Source: Rhodothermales bacterium (GTDB taxonomy: Bacteria > Bacteroidota > Rhodothermia > Rhodothermales > Bin80). From it: DNA of 64,000 bases. Shown piece by piece: positions 26,342 through 36,400 of the stretch. The DNA lies in contig JANQES010000069.1 of the NCBI GenBank assembly GCA_028278205.1, positions 48,664 through 112,663 on the forward strand, read 5' to 3'. Made by a program: the position numbers and the translations under genes. The notes under the pieces were generated by a model, which did not search any database, was not told the origin of the DNA, and saw only the letters and a program-made list of their open reading frames with translations. How positions within the stretch are numbered: the stretch's first letter is position 1; the number at the start of each line of letters is the position of its first letter.

Positions 26342-27229
26342 ATGAAGAAACTTGGTTTCGTATTACTGCTGGCCCTGTTCGTTTATGCGGCCCCCGTTCC
26401 ACCTCCTGCTCCCGTTGCATCCCCTGATCCCGTACCCATTCCGGGCGTCGTCTTCCAGGTCGAGACGACGTATCATTCCGGATCGCCTGGCGTGGAGTCG
26501 AGTGAGATGACCGTCGAGAAGCCGAACTTGAAAATGGAGATCCAATCGGGCAGAGGCGGTTCGGGTGGAGGAGTAAAAGACGAGGTGATCTTTCGCGGAG
26601 ATCGCAGACAGATGGTGGTGGTCGATCATCGTGAAAAGTCCTATATGGTAGTCGATGAAGCGGCGGCGCGCGCGATGGGCGGCCAGATGCAACAGGCGAT
26701 GAAGGAGTTGGAGAAACAGCTGGAAGGGCTTGATCCCAAGCAGCGCGAGATGATGGAGAAGATGCTGAAAGGGAAGACGGGGCCGGGGGGGACGCCGCCA
26801 GGAGTCCAAAGCGAGCCGAGAGAATACAAGCGAACCGGCGAACGCGCCACCAAGCAGGGCTATCCCTGCGTACGGTATGACGTCCTCCGGAGCGGCGAGA
26901 AGGTACAAGAACTCTGGGTCACCGACTGGAGCAACGTCGAGGGTAGTCAGGATGTCGTCGACGTTTTTGGGGATATGAACGACTTCTACGGAGAACTCAT
27001 AGACGCCTTCAAGGAGGTAACGGGTGCCGGTGGTGGATTCTTTGGAGCCGACCGTGACCCCATCGAGACGTTTACCCAGATCGACGGTTTCCCGGTGGTC
27101 TCCCGGGATTTTGAGGGAGGAGAACTCGAAAGTGAGACGGTCTTGCGGTCTGTGACGGAGCGGGATCTGGATCCGGACGCCTTTGAGCCGCCCAAAGGAT
27201 ACCGGCTGCGCTCGATGGGGCCGCAGTAG
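26342..27229 (+). CDS. Secreted DUF4412 protein
   Basis: This 295-residue protein has a signal peptide (MKKLGFVLLLALFVYAAPVP) and a Pro-rich linker. The DUF4412 beta-rich domain follows: QVETTYHSGSPGVESSEMTV, VIFRGDRRQMVVVDHREKSY and TGERATKQGYPCVRYDVLRS. A Met/Gln/Glu-rich helix lies between the halves. Members are thought to be periplasmic or outer-membrane proteins of unknown role. It follows its signal-less paralogue by 133 nt. Confidence 0.8.
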   Translation: MKKLGFVLLLALFVYAAPVPPPAPVASPDPVPIPGVVFQVETTYHSGSPGVESSEMTVEKPNLKMEIQSGRGGSGGGVKDEVIFRGDRRQMVVVDHREKSYMVVDEAAARAMGGQMQQAMKELEKQLEGLDPKQREMMEKMLKGKTGPGGTPPGVQSEPREYKRTGERATKQGYPCVRYDVLRSGEKVQELWVTDWSNVEGSQDVVDVFGDMNDFYGELIDAFKEVTGAGGGFFGADRDPIETFTQIDGFPVVSRDFEGGELESETVLRSVTERDLDPDAFEPPKGYRLRSMGPQ

Positions 27230-27255
27230 GAGGACGGCTTTTTGATGTAAAACGT

Positions 27256-27352
27256 AATGGAACGCGGATGACGCGGATGGAACGGATGATCGCGGATTGA
27301 CTTTCAACCAATCCGCGAAGATCCGCCCGATCTGCGTCATCCGCGTTCTATT
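27256..27352. repeat. Hairpin repeat, word GGATGACGC/GGATGGAAC
   Basis: The arms 27256-27298 and 27310-27352 are inverted copies over 43 nt with scattered mismatches, around an 11-nt loop. Units are about 9 nt (GGATGACGC, GGATGGAAC). It lies between the DUF4412 gene and the cytochrome gene, ending 22 nt before the cytochrome start. Confidence 0.9.
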
Positions 27353-27374
27353 CTTTTTTCTTCCGTCGATCACA

Positions 27375-29300
27375 ATGCGCCTTCGCATTTTTTGGGTATA
27401 CGGCTCGGTAGTGCTCGCCGCGATCATGCTGGCGGCTTGCGGCGGCTCCGGCTCGGAGACCCCGGAGACCGCTTCGGTTGTGCAGGCAGATGAGGAGGCC
27501 GTTCCAGCGGAGGTGCCCGAGGCGATGCGCGCCTGTTACGAATGTCATGAAGACGTCGTGACGGCGTACCTGGAGCACGGCATGGCGCGGAGCATCGGGC
27601 CGGTGGGCACGCCCGCGCCCGGCGCTGTCACCAACCCGTTTAGCGGCACGCGCTACGAGATCTACAACGACGCCGAAGGCGCCTGGCTCAAAGGCACCAA
27701 CCGCGACGGCGGCACGCGCTATCAGCGCCTCGTCGGGCGCGTCGGCGCCGGCCTCTTCGACACGTCGTGGATTGGCGCCGAGGTCGATCCGTTTACCAAC
27801 GAAAACACCGGGCGGCTCTTTTTTGCGCCGGTCGAAACCATCGTTGGGCACGGCCTGGAACTCTCGCCGTTCGAACTGCGAGAGGGCAGCGCAGGCCTCG
27901 ACCTGCCCCTCAACCAGGCGTGCCTGACGTGCCACACCACCGACCGGCTCGCCGGCCTGCCCAACGCTGCCGTGGGGCCGGATGGGCGCGCCATCTACCC
28001 GGACAACGCCCTGGGCATCGACGCCTTCGAGATCCTTCAGCCGTTAGGCTGCGAGGCGTGCCACGGCGACGCCCGCGATCACGTGACGATGATGTCCGGC
28101 CTGCCCGGCGACGATGCCGTCGATATCGAAAGCCTGAGCCGCAGTTCGGGGGCTCGGCAGCGGGATGTCTGCGCGCGCTGCCACCTGCAAGGCGATGCCC
28201 GCCTCGATCTGGTCGAGGGTGTGCCGCGTGCCGAGGCGCCGCTGGCCGGGCAGATCCCGGTGCTGGTGCCCACACGCGCGGGCGACGACTTTCGCTTCGT
28301 CGGGCAACTCGAAAGGCTGGCGCTGTCGGCCTGTTTCAAAGCCACGCCTGCGATGACCTGCACCACGTGCCACGACGCGCACACCGGCGTGGCGCAACAA
28401 GGCACCGCGCGCTTCGACGCGGCCTGCAAATCGTGCCACGCCGGCATCACATCCCACACCACGCTCACGGTCGAAGCCGTCACCGGCGAGCCGGCGCGCA
28501 CTGCCGAGGGGTGCGTCGATTGCCACGTCCGCCGCAGCCAGCCTTTCGACCTGCCTCACATCCGCACCGCCGATCATTTCATCCGCCGCCGCATCCCAGA
28601 GCCCGCAGCCGACCTGCCCCATCGCCAGTTTGCCGATCCTGCCGGGCCGGTGACGCTGTTCGACGATGGGCGGCTGGCCGAGCGATTGCGCACCCCGGAA
28701 GGCCGGCGCTGGAACGACGGCGTCGTCGCGGTGGGGTTGGTGTCGATGGGACGCATGGAGGAAGCCGTTCAGCTTTTCGAGTCGTTTCCGCAGCCCGGCA
28801 CGGAAGCGGCTGTGCAGCCGTCGGCCCCGGACGGTCTGATCTCGTTGGAGGCCGATCCGTCGTTCCATCACACACGCGGTATCGCCCTGATGATCGCAGG
28901 GCGCCGGGCCGAGGCGCTGGCCGCTTTCTCCGACGCACTCAAGCTCGATCCTTATTACGCCGAGGCGCGGATGGAACGGGCTAAACTGCGCCTGCTCACC
29001 GATGACATTCAAGGCGCTCTCATAGACACCCGGTTCGTGGTCGAAGCGCATCCTGAGGCCGAGAGACCGTGGAAGCTCAACACGTCGATAGCCCTCAGCA
29101 CCGGGCGCGTGGCAATGGCCGCCTCAGCCCTCGAAACGGCCACTCAACGATGGCCCTCCGACGCTGCTTCCTGGCAACAACTGGCTTTTCTCTATGATAA
29201 ACTCGGTCGCCGGCAGGAGGCGCAGCAGGCGCTGGCCCGCGCGCAGTTGCTCCAACCGTCGATTCAAGGATTCGAACCCGTGCCGCCGGTGGGGCGGTGA
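27375..29300 (+). CDS. Multihaem c-type cytochrome lipoprotein with TPR domain
   Basis: This 641-residue exported protein has a lipobox (AAIMLAACGGSG), so the mature protein is probably lipid-anchored. Seven CXXCH haem sites are visible: CYECH, CLTCH, CEACH, CARCH, CTTCH, CKSCH and CVDCH. The C-terminal third is made of TPR-like helices (HTRGIALMIAGRRAEALAAF, LDPYYAEARMERAKLRL). Doubly built proteins like this occur in periplasmic electron-transfer complexes. ATG 27375 is chosen because the signal peptide follows it and upstream codons are repeat-derived. Confidence 0.92.
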   Translation: MRLRIFWVYGSVVLAAIMLAACGGSGSETPETASVVQADEEAVPAEVPEAMRACYECHEDVVTAYLEHGMARSIGPVGTPAPGAVTNPFSGTRYEIYNDAEGAWLKGTNRDGGTRYQRLVGRVGAGLFDTSWIGAEVDPFTNENTGRLFFAPVETIVGHGLELSPFELREGSAGLDLPLNQACLTCHTTDRLAGLPNAAVGPDGRAIYPDNALGIDAFEILQPLGCEACHGDARDHVTMMSGLPGDDAVDIESLSRSSGARQRDVCARCHLQGDARLDLVEGVPRAEAPLAGQIPVLVPTRAGDDFRFVGQLERLALSACFKATPAMTCTTCHDAHTGVAQQGTARFDAACKSCHAGITSHTTLTVEAVTGEPARTAEGCVDCHVRRSQPFDLPHIRTADHFIRRRIPEPAADLPHRQFADPAGPVTLFDDGRLAERLRTPEGRRWNDGVVAVGLVSMGRMEEAVQLFESFPQPGTEAAVQPSAPDGLISLEADPSFHHTRGIALMIAGRRAEALAAFSDALKLDPYYAEARMERAKLRLLTDDIQGALIDTRFVVEAHPEAERPWKLNTSIALSTGRVAMAASALETATQRWPSDAASWQQLAFLYDKLGRRQEAQQALARAQLLQPSIQGFEPVPPVGR

Positions 29301-29304
29301 GCGG

Positions 29305-29468
29305 GATTTGCCTTCGGCGTCATTTGCTTCGCGTCATTGGGCTCCCTTCGGTCGCTGTCATTTGTTGTCTTGGGTTGAACGTGACAATGAATGACGCGCC
29401 GAAGGCGCAACTGAAGTGAGCGAAGCGAACCAATGACGCCGAAGGCAAATGACAGCAAAGCGAATGAC
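29305..29468. repeat. Composite inverted repeat of GTCAT units (second copy of the 14904 type)
   Basis: GTCAT units at 29319, 29333 and 29357 carry inserts such as TTGCTTCGC and TGGGCTCCCTTCGGTCGCT. Inverse ATGAC units are at 29390, 29433, 29449 and 29464. The outer ends TTTGCCTTCGGCGTCATT and AATGACGCCGAAGGCAAA pair. It begins five bases after the cytochrome stop. Confidence 0.88.
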
Positions 29469-29568
29469 GAAGCAAAATCGCTCTAAAAATCATCCACAAC
29501 CTGCCGATACCTATACTTTTAGGAGTGTAAAGCACGGGTTTCTTACGCCGCCAGACCCCCTACCCCTC

Positions 29569-30423
29569 ATGCAAACGGCTGCTCCCAGGCCGCGCCCCGA
29601 TGCGTTGGCCGTCTCGTATGAAGCTCCGCTGGAAGCCATCGTCAGCGCGTGGAAGCGCGGCGGCTTGCCCATCGATAAGCCCGGCTTCTACGATCACCCA
29701 CACTTTTTGCGCGCCGAACAGTCGCAGCCGGGCTACATCAACACCTATGCCCGCTACGTGCGAGACCGGACCTATTCCGAGGGCTATCTTAACCGCAGCG
29801 AAGCGATCATTCAGGCCACGGCGGCGGCGTTGAGCAAAGAGATCATAGCCGACGGACGCAGCAACCTCTGCGTGACGGCCAGCAAGGTGCTCTCGAAGAT
29901 CCTGGAACGCCAAAACGTGTGGAACTACGTCGTCGTAGGCGCTTTCTCGGTCTCTATTCGGATCGACGGGCGCTGGCAGACGCATGCTTTTTATCCCTTC
30001 GACGTGCGCCCTGTCGATGCCGCGCATGCCTGGGTCGTCGCCCCGCCGTTTAACGTCATCGATCTGACGCTCCGGCAGCAGCGCTATCCGGGGCCGGCGG
30101 CAGCCTACCTCTCCGACCGGCTCTTGACGACTTACACCTTCGGCGCGGGGGTGGCGGCCCGCGACGTGTGCGCCCCGGCCCTCTTGCTCGGTCTGCGCCT
30201 CAAAGGCTTCACCGACGACGAAGTCCTCGACCGCGCTTTTGCCTCGTTCAAACATTTCTCTTCTATCTTTCCCCCCGAAGTGGTGCAGCAAGCGTCGGTG
30301 ACGCTCAAGTACATCCCCACTCGCATCATCACCCCCGAAGGCGATCTCAACCAACTCCGCAACCTGACCATCAACGGCGCCTCGCCCGAAGTGATCTTTC
30401 AACGCCTGCGCGGGCGGATCTAG
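29569..30423 (+). CDS. Unknown protein with a possible Cys-His-Asp triad
   Basis: This 284-residue soluble protein is not one I recognise. It contains, in order, NLCVTASKVLSKIL, HAWVVAPPFNVIDLTL and LRNLTINGASPEVIFQRL. The order Cys (start of a helix), His followed by a strand, then Asp is the transglutaminase/arylamine-acetyltransferase pattern, so a papain-like fold is possible. There is no export signal. ATG 29569 is used because the 40 upstream in-frame codons include repeat-derived sequence. Confidence 0.65.
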   Translation: MQTAAPRPRPDALAVSYEAPLEAIVSAWKRGGLPIDKPGFYDHPHFLRAEQSQPGYINTYARYVRDRTYSEGYLNRSEAIIQATAAALSKEIIADGRSNLCVTASKVLSKILERQNVWNYVVVGAFSVSIRIDGRWQTHAFYPFDVRPVDAAHAWVVAPPFNVIDLTLRQQRYPGPAAAYLSDRLLTTYTFGAGVAARDVCAPALLLGLRLKGFTDDEVLDRAFASFKHFSSIFPPEVVQQASVTLKYIPTRIITPEGDLNQLRNLTINGASPEVIFQRLRGRI

Positions 30424-30480
30424 GCAGGCTGATGTTTTGCGGCCTTTTCACCGCTGGCCCGTTGCCCAGCCGACGGCTCA

Positions 30481-30527
30481 GGTCATGGGTCATGGGTCAT
30501 GAGAGAAAATCCCCATGACTCATGACT
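30481..30527. repeat. Heptad-repeat hairpin, word GTCATGG/GTCATGA
   Basis: GGTCATGGGTCATGGGTCAT (30481 onward) pairs with the inverted CCCCATGACTCATGACT (30511-30527). It is the same word as the element at 12503-12569 and sits in the convergent gap before the T9SS protein gene. Confidence 0.85.
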
Positions 30528-30587
30528 GATGTCAAGGATGCGTTGGGCGCAACGCAGAAAAATGCCCCATAACTTTTCCCTGCCTGC

Positions 30588-33500
30588 CTACTTCAACAAA
30601 ACCATGCTTTTCGATTCGACGAACGCCGTGCCTTGCCCCGAAGTCGGCTTTGCTTCGAGCCGGTAGACGTACGTCCCGCTGGCGAGGCCGCGCGCGTCGA
30701 AAGAAACCGCATGCCGCCCCGGTGTTTTTTGATCGCCTGCCAGGAGCGAGGCCACTTTTCGACCGGCCAGATCATAGATCGTGAGCGTCACGAGGCTCGG
30801 CTGGGCCAGCGAAAAGGCAATCGTGGTGCTGGGATTGAACGGGTTGGGGTAGTTCTGATTCAGCGCGAAGGTCAAGGGCAATTCCTCCTCTTCAGTCGCC
30901 GTCGCGCCCACCACCGTAACCAGGGCCGACGTCGAGGCCGTCAACGATCCATCACTGACGGTGACGGTAACGGAATCCATCCCCGTGGCCGAAGGCGTCC
31001 AACTGAAGGCGCCGGTGCTGGCGTCGAGCGTGGCATCTTGCGGGCCCCTGGTGAGCGAAAAGGTCAGCGCGTCATTGTCTGGATCGGAGGCCGTGTAGGT
31101 GAAGGTGAGCGTGTTGCCCACGGTGATCGTCGTATCCGGCAGCGTCGCGGTGAAGGCCGGCGCCTGGTTGGGCGGGGCCTCAGGCATGCCGAGGAAAATA
31201 CCGCGCCCGTGCGTAGCCAGCGCGATGCGCCCGTCAGACGTACGCGCCGTGATGGACTCCACCACGTTGTTGCCCACGACGTTGGCGCCTTCCTGCGTCC
31301 ACGTGGTGTTGGCGCCGTTGAGCGTGGTGGTCGAATACACGCCGGTGCTGGTGCCGGCGAGGTAGGTGGTCTCGCCGCCGAAGGGTAAGATGCTAGTCGC
31401 CCGGATCGATGGGCCGGGATTCTGCGCGTTGCCTTCGAGGTTGCCTTCGACGGCGGTGTAGGTCTGGCCGCCGTCGGAAGAGTGGTAGAGGCCCACAATG
31501 TTGTAGTTGGAGAGCGCCACCAGGATTTCGTCGGCATTCGCGGGATTGACGGCGATGGCGTGGAGGTAGGCGCCGTTGGGTGCGCCGGGAATCGAACGTT
31601 CGACTTCGCCGTCGGTGGCGGTGTCGGCATTGTCGAGCCGGAAAATTTTAGGCGGGTCGGTGGCGCTGGAGGCGCCGAGGTAGAGCACGTGCGCCGGTGT
31701 GGTTGATGCCGCCAGCGCGGTCAGCCCGAATCCATTGGGAATGCCGACATTCGTCATTTCCGTCCAGTCCGGGTCATTGCCGCCGTTGATCGTGGGGGTG
31801 AGATCGCCGCGCCAGAGCACATCCCCGTCGGGATAGTAGAGCACGTTTTCCGTGACGGGATCGACGGCAAAGGGGTTGATGAAAAGCTGGTTTTCAGCGC
31901 CGGGCGGCGTGACCGGCGAGGACCCCTGGAAGTCTGCCGGGACGCCGTCGTTGTCGTAAGGCTTGAAATCCACCGCCCCGTTGGTCGTAGATCCCAGGGC
32001 GAAGCTGGTGCCGAGGTAGGAATAGGCGCCGTCGCCGCCGGTTCGATCCGTCGAAGCGCCGGTAGCCGTGCCGTCCGACCGGAAGAACGGGCTGCCGTTA
32101 TCCTGGGTGCCGCCGAAGATACGCGTGTCTCCGGCGGCGGCGGCCTGCGCCACGTGATAGAATTGCGTGACGTTATAACTGGTGTTTTTATCGACCCACG
32201 GCACGGTCTCCTGATTGGTCGCCGCATCGGCGAGCGTGCTCACGCCGCCGTCGTGGACGCTCCAGAGAAAATCCGCATCACCCGGATCGAAATAGAGGCC
32301 CTGGATGTCCGGGTGATGGTTGGGATAATCGCCGTTGGACCCGTCGGTCATGTAGCCGCCGATCCAGGTGTCAGTGAGGTCGTCGGGGGCGGTGGCAAAG
32401 CCGTCGCGGGAGCGAAACAGGCTCGTGCCGCCGACGAGCACGAGGTCTTCGTCATCCGGCTTGACGGCAATCGCCATGTTGTAGCTGCTCTGGGTGTTGA
32501 TGATGCCGTTGACCTCGTCCACGTCGTCGAAAACAGGCAGGTTGGCGCTTCGGTCGTCGGAGGCCCCCGTCGAGAGCGTGATTTTGTGAAAATACATCGC
32601 CTCTGCCGTATCGTCGAAGCCGTCGTAAGTCAGGACGTAGGCGGCGTCGGGATTGGAGGGGGCGATGGCGAGCACACTGCGCTGGTGCTCGGAGGGGAAG
32701 GTGTTCGGGGTGATGTTCGTCCACGTCGCCCCGTCGTCGTTCGAGCGGTAGACGCCCTGGTTGGCTTTCGGATCGTTGTTGTTATCCGAAGACAGCACAG
32801 CGGCCAGCGTCCCGTTGGAGGCCACGGCTACGTCGCTCCACGCATGGTCATTCACCGTATTGCCCAGCACGCCGGTAAACGTCGCGCCGCCGTCGGTCGA
32901 GCGGAAAATGCCGAAGAGGTTGGTGGCCATGATCACCGTGCCGGTGGTCGGGCTGACGACGACTTTGACGACGTTGTCGTACTGCGTATCGAAGGCGGTT
33001 GTGTTGCCGGCTTCGTGCAAAAGCTGCCACGTTTCGCCGTTATCCGTCGATTTGTAAAAGCCCGATCCGAAGAGCGGCGTATCGCCGACGGTTCGGACCG
33101 TTCCGCTAAATTCGCCCGTGGCGGCATACCAGATCGTCGTCTGGCCGGCGCGGGGATCCTGCGCCAGCGTGGAGATGGGCAAATGCTGCGCCGTTTTCAA
33201 ACGCCACGACGCGCCGCGATCCGTCGATTTCCAGATGCCGCCGGTGACCCCGCCTGCCACGATCACCTGTGTGTTGGCCACGTCGATGCCCAGCCCTCGC
33301 GTGCGCCCGCCTACGTTGTTGGGGCCGGCCTCCGTCCAGGTCAACGCGGGGGCATCTGCCGTTTTGAAAGCCCTGGCGTTGTAGCCCGGCAAGGTGCGCG
33401 CATAAGCCAGTTCACGCTGCCGGATCGCGCGGGGGATGGCGTCGGTGGCCGGGTCGCGCATCAGGCGGAAGAAATAGTCCGCCCGCGCGGCTTTTCGCTC

Positions 33501-33650
33501 ATACGCTGCGGCCCGCTCGTCGAGCGAGTGCGATGCCGCGCCGAGGGCAGGTTGCGACGGGGCTTTCCGATGCGAGCGTGAGGAAAAGACTACGACGAGT
33601 CCTACCGTCAGAAAGACCGTGAAGAGGGTAATGATTCGCTTTGTATTCAT
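30588..33650 (-). CDS. Secreted Asp-box/sortilin-like beta-propeller protein with T9SS sorting domain
   Basis: This 1020-residue extracellular protein has a signal peptide or anchor (ITLFTVFLTVGLVVVFSS) and a long beta-propeller part with many Asp-box repeats (WKSTDRGASW, YKSTDNGETW, FRSTDGGATF, YRSNDDGATW, YHSSDGGQTY). A cadherin/Ig-like domain follows (about 835-920, YTASDPDNDALTF). The last roughly 90 residues are the type IX secretion sorting domain (NYPNPFNPSTTIAFSL, then YDLAGRKV and GLASGTYVYRLEA). It is probably exported and attached at the cell surface; ligand or substrate is unknown. Confidence 0.92.
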   Translation of the reverse strand: MNTKRIITLFTVFLTVGLVVVFSSRSHRKAPSQPALGAASHSLDERAAAYERKAARADYFFRLMRDPATDAIPRAIRQRELAYARTLPGYNARAFKTADAPALTWTEAGPNNVGGRTRGLGIDVANTQVIVAGGVTGGIWKSTDRGASWRLKTAQHLPISTLAQDPRAGQTTIWYAATGEFSGTVRTVGDTPLFGSGFYKSTDNGETWQLLHEAGNTTAFDTQYDNVVKVVVSPTTGTVIMATNLFGIFRSTDGGATFTGVLGNTVNDHAWSDVAVASNGTLAAVLSSDNNNDPKANQGVYRSNDDGATWTNITPNTFPSEHQRSVLAIAPSNPDAAYVLTYDGFDDTAEAMYFHKITLSTGASDDRSANLPVFDDVDEVNGIINTQSSYNMAIAVKPDDEDLVLVGGTSLFRSRDGFATAPDDLTDTWIGGYMTDGSNGDYPNHHPDIQGLYFDPGDADFLWSVHDGGVSTLADAATNQETVPWVDKNTSYNVTQFYHVAQAAAAGDTRIFGGTQDNGSPFFRSDGTATGASTDRTGGDGAYSYLGTSFALGSTTNGAVDFKPYDNDGVPADFQGSSPVTPPGAENQLFINPFAVDPVTENVLYYPDGDVLWRGDLTPTINGGNDPDWTEMTNVGIPNGFGLTALAASTTPAHVLYLGASSATDPPKIFRLDNADTATDGEVERSIPGAPNGAYLHAIAVNPANADEILVALSNYNIVGLYHSSDGGQTYTAVEGNLEGNAQNPGPSIRATSILPFGGETTYLAGTSTGVYSTTTLNGANTTWTQEGANVVGNNVVESITARTSDGRIALATHGRGIFLGMPEAPPNQAPAFTATLPDTTITVGNTLTFTYTASDPDNDALTFSLTRGPQDATLDASTGAFSWTPSATGMDSVTVTVSDGSLTASTSALVTVVGATATEEEELPLTFALNQNYPNPFNPSTTIAFSLAQPSLVTLTIYDLAGRKVASLLAGDQKTPGRHAVSFDARGLASGTYVYRLEAKPTSGQGTAFVESKSMVLLK

Positions 33651-33750
33651 GACTAGCAGAGGGCTAAGGTTGCGGGATCCAGCCGGAACACTTCAGGGGA
33701 TCTCTTGCCGGAGGAAGGCGCTTCGATGAATCATGCAGGCAGCGCATGCC

Positions 33751-34203
33751 TCATTGAATGGCAAGCGCTCGCCAGGGTGGCGGCGGGGACGCATCGCCGG
33801 CGGTAGCGGCTGTTTGATATTTTAGCGTGACCGCCACAGCCCGGTCGGCGGCCAGCATCGCGGAGGCTTTCGCGCCGTCCGGATCGTCGCCAAACAAGGC
33901 TTTCGGGATCACCACGTCTATTTCCGTTCCCACAGGCAGCGCCGGGGTGCCGGCTCCATATTCATCCACCTTCTCGATTTCGAGCGTGCATACGTAGTGA
34001 TGGTCTCGCGCTTCGTAGCCCTGTACCCGCGCCGTCGCTTTGGCCGTGCCCGGCGCTATCGACGGACGGGGGCGAGGCCGCTGATTTGAGGCCGTCGTGT
34101 CTTCGTCCATAGAAGGCTCGCCCGCTTCGTTCTTCGCGCCGGAGGCGCATCCGGCCAGCAGCAGGCTAAAAGCCATAGCAATCAACAGCAGCGAGGTATT
34201 CAT
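33751..34203 (-). CDS. Small lipoprotein of unknown function
   Basis: This 150-residue protein has a clear lipobox (SLLLAGCASG) after MNTSLLLIAMAF. The mature part begins with an acidic and Thr/Pro-rich linker, then a beta-rich domain (YVCTLEIEKVDEYGAGTPAL, LPVGTEIDVVIPKALFG). ATG 34203 places the signal peptide correctly; an upstream in-frame ATG (34299) would bury it. It is co-oriented with the T9SS gene, 100 nt upstream of it. Confidence 0.75.
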   Translation of the reverse strand: MNTSLLLIAMAFSLLLAGCASGAKNEAGEPSMDEDTTASNQRPRPRPSIAPGTAKATARVQGYEARDHHYVCTLEIEKVDEYGAGTPALPVGTEIDVVIPKALFGDDPDGAKASAMLAADRAVAVTLKYQTAATAGDASPPPPWRALAIQ

Positions 34204-34425
34204 AGCAGCGGTAAGGCGGAGGGTGAAGAGAGGTGGTATCGAAAAACATAGAGGACATGAAAGATTTGTGAAGGATAATATAGCAGTGCCTCCTCGCATT
34301 CACAATCGCCTCGTTTTATCCAGAAATTACACGCGGGTTTGGAGGGGCTTTTTTACTTTTTATTATACCCGATCTGGATGATTTCATGCGGAATGGCGCA
34401 GACTGATGCTTTTTGACATTTTAGT

Positions 34426-34565
34426 CGGGTAATGAGCCCGCCCGGCGATGAATCACCGGGCTCAGTGCTGAAGGCCCGATGGGCCTGAAAAAGGGCGCCG
34501 AAGGCGTCCTTGAGCCGTGAGCCCGGCTCTTCAGGGCCGGGCGGTGCCGGATGAAGGATTACCCG
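34426..34565. repeat. GC-rich compound hairpin element bounded by CGGGTAAT/ATTACCCG
   Basis: CGGGTAAT (34426-34433) and ATTACCCG (34558-34565) bound a run of small GC hairpins: GAGCCCG...CGGGCTC, GGCCCGATGGGCC, GCCGAAGGC and CCGGCTCTTCAGGGCCGG. It sits about 100 nt upstream of hutU. The same boundary words flank the element at 43893-44098 before hutI. It fills most of the 34204-34666 gap; the remainder shows only AT-rich sequence. Confidence 0.75.
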
Positions 34566-34666
34566 TTTTGAATATCAAAGAGCATTAGCTTGCGTTTCCC
34601 GAAACAGATCAAAAGGATTGGGGATTAGAACAGCGGCACCAGGAAAAAATAGGATCCCTCGACACC

Positions 34667-36331
34667 ATGCAAACGCTCACACCGACGATCAAAGCCCCGA
34701 CGGGCACGACGCTCCACTGCCGGGGCTGGCATCAGGAAGCCGCCCTGCGGATGTTGATGAACAACCTCGACCCGGACGTAGCCGAGCTTCCGGCGGAACT
34801 CATCGTCTACGGCGGCGGCGGCAAGGCGGCGCGCAACTGGGCCTGTTACCACAAAATCGTCGAGACGCTCAAACGGCTCAAAGACGACGAGACGCTGCTC
34901 GTGCAGAGCGGCAAGCCGGTGGGCGTCTTCCGCACCACGGAGTGGGCGCCGCGCGTGCTCATCGCCAACGCGCATCTGGTGCCGCGCTGGGCCACCTGGG
35001 ACGAGTTTCGCCGCCTCGACGCGCTCGGCCTGACGATGTACGGCCAGATGACCGCCGGTTCGTGGATTTACATCGGCACGCAGGGCATCCTCCAGGGCAC
35101 CTACGAGACCTTCGCCGAGGCGGCCAATCAGCATTTCGGTGGATCGCTCGCAGGCCGCCTCGTCGTCACCGCCGGCCTGGGCGGCATGGGCGGCGCGCAG
35201 CCGCTGGCCGCCACCATGAACGGCGCCGTCTGCCTCTGCGTCGAGGTCGATCCGCACCGCATCGAACGCCGTGTCGAAACGGGCTACTGCGACGAGATGG
35301 CGACCACCCTCGACGCGGCGCTCGACCGCGTTCTCGGCGCCAGAGCGCGGGGCGAGGCGCTCTCCGTCGGCCTTTTGGGCAACGTCGCCGACGTGCTGCC
35401 CGAACTCGTCCGCCGCGACATCGTGCCGGATTTGCTGACCGACCAGACCTCAGCGCACGACCTGCGCCTGGGCTATATCCCCGCCGGCTATTCGCTCGAA
35501 GAAGCCGCCGGTTTCCGCGAAAAAGACCCCGAAGGCTACGAAAAAGCCGTCCTCGATTCGATGCAGGTACACGTCGAGGCGATGCTCGATCTTCAGAAAA
35601 AAGGCGCCCTCACGTTCGATTACGGCAACAACCTGCGCGGGCAGGTGGCCGACCGCCGGGGCATGACCGAGGCGTTCGAGATTCCGGGTTTCGTGCCGGC
35701 GTTCATCCGCCCGCTCTTTTGCCGGGGTTCCGGGCCGTTCCGCTGGGCGGCGCTCTCTGGCAACCCCGCCGACATCGCCGTCACCGACGACGCCGTGCTG
35801 GAGACGTTTCCGCAGAAAGAAAGCCTCGCCCGGTGGATCCGCAAAGCGCGCGAGCAGGTGCACTTCCAGGGTGTGCCCGCGCGTATCTGCTGGCTCGAAT
35901 ACGGCGAACGCGCTGAGATGGGCCTCAAGTTCAACTGGCTCGTCAAGACCGGGCGCGTCGAGGCGCCGCTGGTCATCGGGCGCGACCACCTCGACAGCGG
36001 CTCGGTCGCCTCGCCCAACCGCGAAACCGAAGGCATGCAAGACGGCTCCGACGCCATTGCCGACTGGCCGCTTTTGAACGCGATGCTCAACACCGCCTGC
36101 GGCGCGTCGTGGGTGAGCCTGCATCACGGCGGCGGCGTGGGCATCGGCTATTCGATCCACGCCGGCATGGTCTGCGTCGCCGACGGCACCGACCGCGCCG
36201 ACGAACGCCTCGAACGCGTCCTCACCGCCGACCCCGGCACCGGCGTCATGCGCCACGCCGACGCCGGCTACGACCTCGCCATCGACACCGCCAACCAACG
36301 CGGCGTCGATCTGCCGATGATCAACGGGTAA
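34667..36331 (+). CDS. hutU: Urocanate hydratase
   Basis: This 554-residue NAD-dependent enzyme carries out the second step of histidine breakdown, urocanate to imidazolone propionate. The NAD-binding motif [20 protein letters not shown] and the end motif [17 protein letters not shown] are clear, and length is the usual about 555. The other hut genes lie 6-11 kb downstream on the same strand with unrelated genes between, so hutU is probably transcribed separately. An inverted CGGGTAAT element lies upstream. Confidence 0.97.
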   Translation: MQTLTPTIKAPTGTTLHCRGWHQEAALRMLMNNLDPDVAELPAELIVYGGGGKAARNWACYHKIVETLKRLKDDETLLVQSGKPVGVFRTTEWAPRVLIANAHLVPRWATWDEFRRLDALGLTMYGQMTAGSWIYIGTQGILQGTYETFAEAANQHFGGSLAGRLVVTAGLGGMGGAQPLAATMNGAVCLCVEVDPHRIERRVETGYCDEMATTLDAALDRVLGARARGEALSVGLLGNVADVLPELVRRDIVPDLLTDQTSAHDLRLGYIPAGYSLEEAAGFREKDPEGYEKAVLDSMQVHVEAMLDLQKKGALTFDYGNNLRGQVADRRGMTEAFEIPGFVPAFIRPLFCRGSGPFRWAALSGNPADIAVTDDAVLETFPQKESLARWIRKAREQVHFQGVPARICWLEYGERAEMGLKFNWLVKTGRVEAPLVIGRDHLDSGSVASPNRETEGMQDGSDAIADWPLLNAMLNTACGASWVSLHHGGGVGIGYSIHAGMVCVADGTDRADERLERVLTADPGTGVMRHADAGYDLAIDTANQRGVDLPMING

Positions 36332-36336
36332 GGGGT

Positions 36337-36374
36337 CTCGATTTTGGATTTTGGATTTCGGATTTTGGATTGAT
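36337..36374. repeat. Single-arm GATTTTG heptad array after hutU
   Basis: Copies of GATTTTG and GATTTCG follow the hutU stop by five bases and end 27 nt before the ATPase start. No inverted partner is seen nearby. Confidence 0.75.
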
Positions 36375-36400
36375 CCGGAATCGAAACGGAAGGAGTTGGT

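Noticed and set aside
29262..29300. tRNA-like T-arm sequence (GGATTCGAACC)
   Set aside because: It lies in the coding end of the cytochrome gene, and no acceptor stem or anticodon arm can be formed around it.
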